NCBI RefSeq assembly: GCF_004331435.1
Contig: NZ_SJKA01000001.1
Span: 806,001-870,000 of the forward strand
Length of the DNA stretch: 64,000 nt
Reading direction: 5' to 3'
Origin: Kribbella sindirgiensis
GTDB taxonomy: Bacteria > Actinomycetota > Actinomycetes > Propionibacteriales > Kribbellaceae
The first letter of the stretch is position 1. Each line of letters begins with the position of its first letter. The translations under genes were made by a program, and so were the position numbers. The notes below the pieces were generated by a model. It made no database searches. It worked only from the letters and a program-made list of their open reading frames with translations, and was not told the origin of the DNA. Of the stretch, positions 58,471 through 64,000 are shown one piece after another.

Positions 58471-61056
58471 CCGGGAGCGGGTCAGCAGCCAGGCGAGGAG
58501 ACCGGCGAAAAGTGGTACGACGACCACGATGCCGCCGATCTCCGCCCACGGGACCACGAAGTGCGGTGACCCGAAGGCGGCGTGCGCGGTGTAGCCGTAC
58601 AGCGCGCCGACCCCCACGCCCAGCACGCAGCCCAACTGTCCGAGCACCCACGCCTGCGCCGCCGCGAGCGACCGCCGTCGCCGCGGAGGTGCGCCGATCG
58701 CCGCCAGTGTGGCCAGATCGGCCCGTCCCTCGGCGGCTGACAACGACACCGAGATCGCGACGCCGAGCAGCGTGACCACTGTCGCCGCGAGCAGGATCCC
58801 GATCAGGAAGAGCCGTGCCGGACTCTGGTACCCCTTCTCGACCTGAATTCCCTCGTCCGTCCCGAGCGTCCGGGAGACCGCGGCGAGCTCGTCCTTGGAC
58901 GGCTCCCTGGTCAGTTCGAAATGCACCTCGCTGACCTGGATCGTGCCGAGCGCGCGGGCCGCCTGCGGGCTGATCAGCGCGGTGTCGCGGAAGAACTGGA
59001 CCTTGGGCGGCGGACCGAACGACACCGCGTCCAGGTTCTTCAGGTACTTGTCCGCGTCATCGTTGTGCATGGCAACCTTCTGCCCGGGTGCCAGCTTGAC
59101 GTCCGGAACCACCACCTTGCCGTCCCGCATCGCCGCCGCCACTTTCGCGCCGTACTCACCGAAGCGTTCGACGAAGGCCGGATCGGCCGCCTGCAGAGGC
59201 ATCCCGGTCATGCCCGTTCCGGTCTCGGGCGTGGCGACTGCCAGGACCGGCGTATAGCCGTACTGATTGGGCTTCGCGTTCGCCAGCTGGACGTATCCGA
59301 GCTCGTACTGTTTTCGGACCGGCAACAGGCCGGCCACCTGCGAGGCGAGCTGCGGCGTGTACGTGATCCCACCGGTCTCGTCACCGGTGAAGCGGACGAC
59401 GGCATCGCCTTCACGGGCCGCCGCGGTGTACGCCGCGGCATCGGCCGCTATCGAGTTCGAGGCCGCGAACGCGACCGCTGCGGTGCCCGCGACGGCCATC
59501 ATGATCGCCGCGGTCGCCGGACCGGTGCGATGCCGGTGCCGCGCGGCGTCCCGCATCGCGATCCGGCCACTCAACGGCAGCGACCGCGCCAGGCCGGCGA
59601 CCTTCACGACCAGACTCGGCAACATCCAGACCAGCGCGATGATCGACGCGGTGATCCCGAGCAGCACCAGCGCGATCGGGCCGCTCGGCGTGGCCGTCGC
59701 CTGCTGACCCAGCTGCGTGTGCCGCGCCGACCGCAACGCCGCGGCGATCATCCCGCTGCCGGCCAAGACGCACACAACCCCGCCCACGAGCAGGACAACC
59801 GCGGCGATCCGGATCCGGGCCGCCTTCGCGGTCACGGTGAACCGGCCCGCCAGCGCGGCCATCGGTGCCTGCCGACCGGCACTGATCGCCGGTACGACGG
59901 CAGCGGCGAGCCCGGCGCCGAGACCGAGGATCGCGATCGCCACGATCGTGGCCCACGGGATCTGCCACGCCGTGAAGATCGTGTCCGTCATCCGTTCCCA
60001 GAGCGGTTTCGCGCTGAACACCGCGATCCCGGCGATCACCAGTCCGCCGGCCACGCCGACCAGCCCGGCGAACAGGCCCTGCATCGCGACGATCCGCCGG
60101 ACGTCACCCGGCGTACCCCCGGCCGCCATCACCAGACCGAGTTCCCGGGTCTGGCGGCGCGCGCCGACCGCGAACGCCGTACCGGCGAGCAGGACGATCT
60201 CGAGGATGCCGAAGCCGATCACCAGCGCCATCGCGGCGTACGGACCGATGTCGTCGGCGCTCGTGCCGTACGGGTCCGGTGGCGGATCGACGATGGTTGC
60301 TCGCGGCAAGAGAAACAGGCCTTGATTGACCAGATCCGTGCTGAGTTGACCGGCGTCGGCCGCGTCGGGCAGGTCGACGAGGTACTGGACCGTGCGCGTC
60401 GGATCGACGTCGTTCAGCGCGGAGTCCGGGGTGGCGAAGATCGCCGGCGTGCTCTGCGTGGTGAGCATCCGGGCGATGCCGACGACGGCGTACCGCTTGC
60501 CGCTCGTGCTCTCGACCGTGGTGGTCTGGCCGAGCTTCTCCGCGAGCGACGGTGAGATCGCGACCTCGTCGGCCTTCGCCGGCAGCCGGCCCTTGTCGAG
60601 CTTGACGGTCCCGGTCGTCAACGGGTTCGAGCCGTCACCCGTGAGCAGCGTGACCGTGGTCTTCGAGTCCGGGATCCGGACCTCGACCATGCCGGAGTCG
60701 ACGAACAGGCGGGCCAGCTTCGTCCCCGCCGGGAGCAGTGGGCTCGGGTCGAACGTCGACGGTGTCCGGACCGCCTTGTCGTGACCCTCGGCCGGCGGCG
60801 GTTCGCCGTACAGCATCTCCTGGCCCGGCGGCACCTGCAGCTTGCCGTACTGCGTGACATCGAGGCGGCCGTCCGCGCGGCCGATCGTGTTGGCGGCCAG
60901 CGTTTCGCCGCTCGGACTCGCGGACTTCAGCACGATGCCCAGCCACGTCGCGGCCAGGACCGGCAGGCCGATCAAGGCGGCGACCAGCAACGTGCGGCCG
61001 AGCGATCTTCGCGCCGTACGCCGCGCGATCCGCAGCGGCGCGACCCACTTGCCCAT
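58444..61056 (-). CDS. FtsX-like ABC transporter permease
   Basis: An 870-aa membrane protein with the duplicated FtsX/MacB layout. It has an N-terminal helix (RTLLVAALIGLPVLAATWLGI) and a large extracytoplasmic domain (about residues 45-270). A first block of three helices runs at about 275-400, a further helix group lies at about 420-490, and a second extracytoplasmic domain comes before three C-terminal helices (about 760-865). It works with the MacB/LolD-type ATPase encoded just upstream. Members move lipoproteins, peptides or antibiotics, or act as mechanotransmitters. TGATG couples it to the ATPase. The PadR protein likely controls the operon. Confidence 0.9.
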   Translation of the reverse strand: MGKWVAPLRIARRTARRSLGRTLLVAALIGLPVLAATWLGIVLKSASPSGETLAANTIGRADGRLDVTQYGKLQVPPGQEMLYGEPPPAEGHDKAVRTPSTFDPSPLLPAGTKLARLFVDSGMVEVRIPDSKTTVTLLTGDGSNPLTTGTVKLDKGRLPAKADEVAISPSLAEKLGQTTTVESTSGKRYAVVGIARMLTTQSTPAIFATPDSALNDVDPTRTVQYLVDLPDAADAGQLSTDLVNQGLFLLPRATIVDPPPDPYGTSADDIGPYAAMALVIGFGILEIVLLAGTAFAVGARRQTRELGLVMAAGGTPGDVRRIVAMQGLFAGLVGVAGGLVIAGIAVFSAKPLWERMTDTIFTAWQIPWATIVAIAILGLGAGLAAAVVPAISAGRQAPMAALAGRFTVTAKAARIRIAAVVLLVGGVVCVLAGSGMIAAALRSARHTQLGQQATATPSGPIALVLLGITASIIALVWMLPSLVVKVAGLARSLPLSGRIAMRDAARHRHRTGPATAAIMMAVAGTAAVAFAASNSIAADAAAYTAAAREGDAVVRFTGDETGGITYTPQLASQVAGLLPVRKQYELGYVQLANAKPNQYGYTPVLAVATPETGTGMTGMPLQAADPAFVERFGEYGAKVAAAMRDGKVVVPDVKLAPGQKVAMHNDDADKYLKNLDAVSFGPPPKVQFFRDTALISPQAARALGTIQVSEVHFELTREPSKDELAAVSRTLGTDEGIQVEKGYQSPARLFLIGILLAATVVTLLGVAISVSLSAAEGRADLATLAAIGAPPRRRRSLAAAQAWVLGQLGCVLGVGVGALYGYTAHAAFGSPHFVVPWAEIGGIVVVVPLFAGLLAWLLTRSRLPMVSRID

Positions 61057-61772
61057 CAGCGGCTCTCCTGCAGCAACGCATCCGCATCCGGCAGCGGCCC
61101 CGCCTGACCCACCAGTACGCCGTCGCGCAGGTAGACCACGCGATCGGCCCAGGCGGCGTGGCGAGCGTCGTGGGTGACGAGGACCCCGCCGATGCCGTGC
61201 TGATCACAGCGGTCCCGGAGCAACCGCAGTACGGCCTCGCCGGTGTCGGAGTCGAGTGCGCCGGTCGGTTCGTCCGCGAGCAGCAGGCGGCGCTCGCCGA
61301 CGATCGCGCGGGCGATCGCCACTCGTTGCCTTTGGCCACCGGACATGTCGTCGGGGAAGCGGTCGGCGAGCTCCTCGATCCCCACCTCCTGCAGGGCGGT
61401 GACGGCGTACTTGTAGGCCGACCGGCTGCGGGTGCCGTCCAGTTCCAGCGGGAGCGCGACGTTCTCGGCCGCGGTCAGCGCGGGGATCAGGTTGAAGTCC
61501 TGGAAGACGTACCCGATCCGGCGACGACGCAGTGCCGCCACGGCGTTCCGGCTGAGCGTGGTGAGATCGCTGCCGTCGACAAGCACCTCGCCCGCGGTCG
61601 GCTGGTCGAGACCGCCGGCGCAGGTGAGCAACGTCGACTTGCCGGACCCGGACGGGCCCATCACGGCGACGAGTTCGCCCGGCGCGACGGCCAGATCCAC
61701 GCCCCTCAGCGCATGCACGGCCTGCTCGCCTGTACCGTGCGTCCGCGTCAGCCCACAGATGTCGAGAATCAT
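61056..61772 (-). CDS. ABC transporter ATP-binding protein (MacB/LolD type)
   Basis: A 238-aa ATPase: Walker A GPSGSGKSTLL, Q-loop YVFQDFNLIPALTAAENVALPLEL (the L-I-P-A-L-T-A-x-E-N-V part is diagnostic of the MacB/LolD family), signature MSGGQRQRVAIARAI, Walker B LLLADEPTGALD, H-loop VTHDARHAAWAD. It drives the FtsX-like permease encoded by the next gene and overlaps the PadR gene by four bases. All active-site motifs are intact. Confidence 0.95.
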   Translation of the reverse strand: MILDICGLTRTHGTGEQAVHALRGVDLAVAPGELVAVMGPSGSGKSTLLTCAGGLDQPTAGEVLVDGSDLTTLSRNAVAALRRRRIGYVFQDFNLIPALTAAENVALPLELDGTRSRSAYKYAVTALQEVGIEELADRFPDDMSGGQRQRVAIARAIVGERRLLLADEPTGALDSDTGEAVLRLLRDRCDQHGIGGVLVTHDARHAAWADRVVYLRDGVLVGQAGPLPDADALLQESR

Positions 61773-62341
61773 GAGCGCGCCTCCTGCTCAGCCGGTACGT
61801 CGTACGTCTGGGGAGCGGGCCGTGGTTTGCCGCGGTGGCGTAACAGCATCGCCTCGCAGTGATCGAGCCAGCGGATCTCCGCCTCGGCGCCGAAGATCAT
61901 CGACTCGATGACCAGCTGCCAGGAGATCTCCCCCTCCGCGCTGTTGCGCTTCTGCCGGGTGAGTTCCTGCAGCGACTGCATGGTCGACATCCGCTGCCGC
62001 TGGACGACGGCGCTGACGTCCACGCCCGGCACCGCGAGCGCCAGGGCGAGCTTGATCGCGAGCTCGTCCCGCGGACGCGACTCCCGGGTGACCGGGGTCT
62101 GGAACCAGTTCGCTAGTTCGGCTCGCCCGGCGTCGGTGATCTCGTAGCGCGACCGGCCGCCCTCGTCCGTCGCGCCCGCCAGCACGAATCCGTCCCGCTC
62201 GAGGCGGGTGAGGGTGGTGTAGACCTGCCCGATGTTCAGCGGCCAGGTCGCCCCGGTGGCGGCCTCGAACTCACCGCGCAGCTGGTAGCCGTACTTCGGC
62301 TCGTCCTGGAGCAGCGCCAGCAATCCATGCTTGATCGACAT
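61769..62341 (-). CDS. PadR-family transcriptional regulator
   Basis: A 190-aa repressor. The winged helix is GLLALLQDEPKYGYQLRGEFEA, then WPLNIGQVYTTLTRLERDGFV (with the Y-T-T-L-x-R-L recognition helix) and SRYEITDAGRAEL (wing). The C-terminal helices (about 95-180) dimerise and bind ligand, usually toxic compounds. It is the first gene of an operon with an FtsX-type ABC exporter. Tandem palindromes just upstream of its ATG (62344-62367) are the likely operator, so autoregulation is expected. Confidence 0.93.
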   Translation of the reverse strand: MSIKHGLLALLQDEPKYGYQLRGEFEAATGATWPLNIGQVYTTLTRLERDGFVLAGATDEGGRSRYEITDAGRAELANWFQTPVTRESRPRDELAIKLALALAVPGVDVSAVVQRQRMSTMQSLQELTRQKRNSAEGEISWQLVIESMIFGAEAEIRWLDHCEAMLLRHRGKPRPAPQTYDVPAEQEARS

Positions 62342-62343
62342 GG

Positions 62344-62367
62344 ATACTGAGTATGCATACCGAGTAT
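62344..62367. promoter_or_regulatory. Tandem PadR-type operator
   Basis: ATACT-G-AGTAT (62344-62354) is a perfect dyad, and ATACC-G-AGTAT (62357-62367) is a copy with one mismatch, spaced 13 bp centre to centre. They begin three bases upstream of the padR ATG. ATAC/GTAT half-sites match known PadR-family operators. Confidence 0.65.
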
Positions 62368-62374
62368 GCGACCG

Positions 62375-62947
62375 TCAATCCTCTCGGGTCAGGCGGCGTA
62401 CCAGACGGGCGGTGATCGCCTCCACGTCGTACGGGCGTCCGGTGCCCGGAGTGAGCTGGTCGAGGACCAGGCCGTCGATGGCGAAGTGCAGCAGGCGGAT
62501 CTCCTCGGCGCTGCCCGGCAGGCCGGCGTTCGCATTGAAGGCGACGTCGGCGTCGAAGCCCTGGCGGAGCGTGCGCGACAGGATCTCGTGCAGGCCCGGG
62601 CGCCGAGCTGCTTCGAGGCGGAGCTCGAGGAGGGCGAGTGTGAGCTCCGGGCGGCCGAGTAGGCGCTCGACGATGTAGTGGACGTAATCCGTCATGAGTT
62701 CGAGGCCCGGCTCGCGGTTGGCGAGCGGCGCGAGGACGGCCTCGTCCGGGGCGAGGCGCTCGAAGATCCGCTCGCCGAGCGCGCCGAGCAGCGCGTCGCG
62801 GGTCTTGAAGTAGTTGGACGCCGTACCGGCCGGGAGTCCGGCGGCGGCGTCGACGGCTCGGTGGGTCAGGCCGCGGGCGCCGGCCTCCGCGAGCACGGCG
62901 AGGCCCGCGTCGGCCAGTTGGGTACGGCGTTCCGGATTCCGGGGCAT
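62375..62947 (-). CDS. TetR-family transcriptional regulator
   Basis: A 190-aa repressor. The N-terminal HTH is RRTQLADAGLAVLAEAGARGLTHRAVDAAAGLPAGTASNYFKTRDALL (parts: AVLAEAGARGLTHRAVDA and GTASNYFKTRDALL), typical of TetR_N, with the C-terminal ligand-binding domain following. It is divergent from a VOC protein gene across 73 bp containing inverted ACTACA/TGTAGT half-sites. It probably represses both that gene and itself. Confidence 0.92.
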   Translation of the reverse strand: MPRNPERRTQLADAGLAVLAEAGARGLTHRAVDAAAGLPAGTASNYFKTRDALLGALGERIFERLAPDEAVLAPLANREPGLELMTDYVHYIVERLLGRPELTLALLELRLEAARRPGLHEILSRTLRQGFDADVAFNANAGLPGSAEEIRLLHFAIDGLVLDQLTPGTGRPYDVEAITARLVRRLTRED

Positions 62948-62970
62948 GTTGACAAGGCTAGCAGAGTTCC

Positions 62971-63006
62971 ACTACAACTGTCGTACACAACAACAACATC
63001 TGTAGT
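62971..63006. promoter_or_regulatory. Inverted half-sites in tetR/VOC divergent promoter
   Basis: ACTACA (62971-62976) faces TGTAGT (63001-63006). Extending them, CACTACAACTGT and the complement of ACATCTGTAGTA agree at 9 of 12 positions. They flank the likely promoter of both genes. This fits two TetR half-site pairs or one widely spaced operator. Confidence 0.45.
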
Positions 63007-63020
63007 AGTCAGGAGAGCGT

Positions 63021-63437
63021 ATGCAACCCGCAGCATTCGGCGCGACCGTGGTCACCGACCGTCCCTCGGACGTCGCCGCCTTCTACACGCAGTACCTCGA
63101 CCTGCAGGTCGGGATCGATCTCGGCTGGTTCATCACGGTCCGCCGCGGCTCGGCGGACTGGGAGCTCGCGATCATGGAGCGCGGCCACCCGACGATTCCG
63201 GCAGCGGTGTCGGCACAGACCGAGAGCAGCAACGTCTTCGGCTTCGTCGTCGACGACGCCGACAAGATCGCCGCCGCGTTGCGCGAGGGCGGCGTACAGC
63301 TGGAGGGCGACCCGAAGACGGAGGTCTTCGGGCAGCGGCACTTCTTCGTGCGCGACCCGGCCGGCACCTGGATCGACGTGATCCAGCTCGTCGAACCCGA
63401 CCCGGAATGGGCTGCGGCCAACCTGCCTACAGCGTAA
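63021..63437 (+). CDS. VOC family (glyoxalase/bleomycin-resistance-like) protein
   Basis: A 138-aa protein with two beta-alpha-beta-beta-beta units. The first contains GATVVTDRPSDVAAFYTQYL, the second SNVFGFVVDDADKIAAALREGG (in parts), ending with VRDPAGTWIDVIQLVEP whose Asp/Glu may ligate a metal. Such proteins are dioxygenases, lyases or drug-binding resistance proteins. CAGGAGAG precedes the ATG. Divergent TetR control suggests an inducible, detoxification-type role. The end overlaps the convergent oxidoreductase by 11 bases. Confidence 0.92.
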   Translation: MQPAAFGATVVTDRPSDVAAFYTQYLDLQVGIDLGWFITVRRGSADWELAIMERGHPTIPAAVSAQTESSNVFGFVVDDADKIAAALREGGVQLEGDPKTEVFGQRHFFVRDPAGTWIDVIQLVEPDPEWAAANLPTA

Positions 63438-64000
63438 GGAGAACTTTGCCGAGTTGGGTGGACTGCTCCAGCGTCTCGTGCGCCTTCGCGACCTCGGCGA
63501 GCGGGAACGTGGAGTGCACGACGGGGAAGACCTTGCGCTCCGCGATCAGCGGCCAGACGTGGCCGACGACCTCGGCGATGATGCGGCCCTTGTCCGCCAC
63601 CGAACGGAACCGCAGACCGGTGGCGATCACCGAGCCGCGCCGGCTGAGCAGCCGCCCGAGGTCCAGTTCGCCCTTGGCGCCGCCCTGCATCCCGATCACC
63701 ACCAGCCGCCCGTCGTACGCGAGCGACTTCACGTTGTCGGTCAGGTACTTCGCGCCCATGATGTCGAGGATCACGTCGGCGCCCGCGCCCTTCGTCGCCT
63801 CGCTCACCACGGACGCCCACTCGGCGTCCTTGTAGTTGATCGCGACGTCCGCGCCGAGCCGGGTGCAGAACTCCATCTTCTCCTTGGTGCCGACCGTGGT
63901 CAGCACCCGCGCGCCGTGCGCCACGCCGAGCTGGATCGCCATCGAGCCGATCCCGGACGAGCCGCCGTGCACGAGCAGCGTCTCGCCCGCCTTGAGATGC
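63427..64000 (-). CDS. NADPH:quinone oxidoreductase (partial, N-terminus beyond window)
   Basis: The C-terminal 190 residues of an MDR-family oxidoreductase; the frame stays open to the window edge. HLKAGETLLVHGGSSGIGSMAIQLG carries the NADPH-binding G-G-x-S-G-I-G motif, followed by GARVLTTVGTKEKM, LGADVAINYKD and VILDIMGAKYL. The last part (YDGRLVVIGMQGG and LRFRSVADKGRI) is like PIG3/quinone oxidoreductases. It converges with the VOC gene. No zinc ligands are visible in this portion. Confidence 0.92.
   Translation of the reverse strand, partial: HLKAGETLLVHGGSSGIGSMAIQLGVAHGARVLTTVGTKEKMEFCTRLGADVAINYKDAEWASVVSEATKGAGADVILDIMGAKYLTDNVKSLAYDGRLVVIGMQGGAKGELDLGRLLSRRGSVIATGLRFRSVADKGRIIAEVVGHVWPLIAERKVFPVVHSTFPLAEVAKAHETLEQSTQLGKVLLTL

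Overview
The window is one contiguous stretch of a high-GC actinobacterial chromosome. GTG and even TTG starts, dense packing, WhiB-type and ECF regulators, a bacterial proteasome activator, an MptB-like mannosyltransferase, DUF5926, DUF4446 and DUF3152 proteins all point to Actinomycetia. The overall flavour (many sugar- and peptide-handling proteins, GTAC-rich coding style) suggests Kribbella or another member of the Nocardioidaceae; this genus call is an inference. No rRNA, tRNA, phage module, intact transposase or CRISPR array was seen.

Left part (1-24965). It holds a heterodimeric ABC exporter, adenosine deaminase, a membrane acyltransferase, a GNAT/GlxA regulator pair divergent from a small membrane protein across a nested palindrome, a DUF418 membrane protein, a methyltransferase with a 46-aa neighbour, an Fpg/Nei glycosylase, DUF2871, an orphan fucosidase-tail-like protein and a rhodanese. 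These are followed by a 1112-aa secreted phosphodiester glycosidase/metallophosphoesterase fusion, an S66 carboxypeptidase, an S9 peptidase, a second ABC exporter pair with one degenerate ATP site, a DHA2 MFS pump and a RelA/SpoT-type alarmone synthetase.

Middle part (25011-43500). A P-loop ATPase is divergent from the alarmone synthetase across a near-perfect 22-bp palindrome. Then come a DUF3152 protein, a Pro/Gln-rich membrane protein, an alpha/beta hydrolase, a TPP riboswitch controlling an NCS1 (CytX-like) permease, and a CPA2 antiporter. The antiporter shares a promoter-like sequence with a nearby flavodoxin/ECF sigma/zinc anti-sigma operon. After a frameshifted gene remnant, a methyltransferase and two large hairpins comes a sigma factor/ogt operon. 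The best-integrated pathway follows: a cysteine-containing leader peptide with a possible attenuator, then flavin reductase, lipoprotein, permease, ATPase and FMNH2-dependent monooxygenase, which together form an organosulfur scavenging operon. Next are a quinone oxidoreductase, a glycerophosphodiesterase, an HATPase protein and DUF5926.

Right part (43500-64000). It carries arginine deiminase, a RibD/DHFR-like reductase, GT2 plus MptB-like mannosyltransferase, and a 520-bp non-coding block with imperfect terminal inverted repeats whose outer CTAG supplies the stop codon of both flanking genes. LarC/LarB, DUF4446, a PAP2-diacylglycerol kinase fusion, serS with a HAD phosphatase, an atypical WhiB protein, a second HAD phosphatase, the proteasome activator Bpa and a CGNR regulator follow. 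The window ends with an FtsX-type ABC exporter controlled by PadR, a TetR/VOC divergent pair and a truncated quinone oxidoreductase.

Most convergent gene pairs overlap at their 3' ends (up to 62 bp), and several divergent pairs share very short operator-containing gaps. Intergenic palindromes therefore carry much of the regulatory information.
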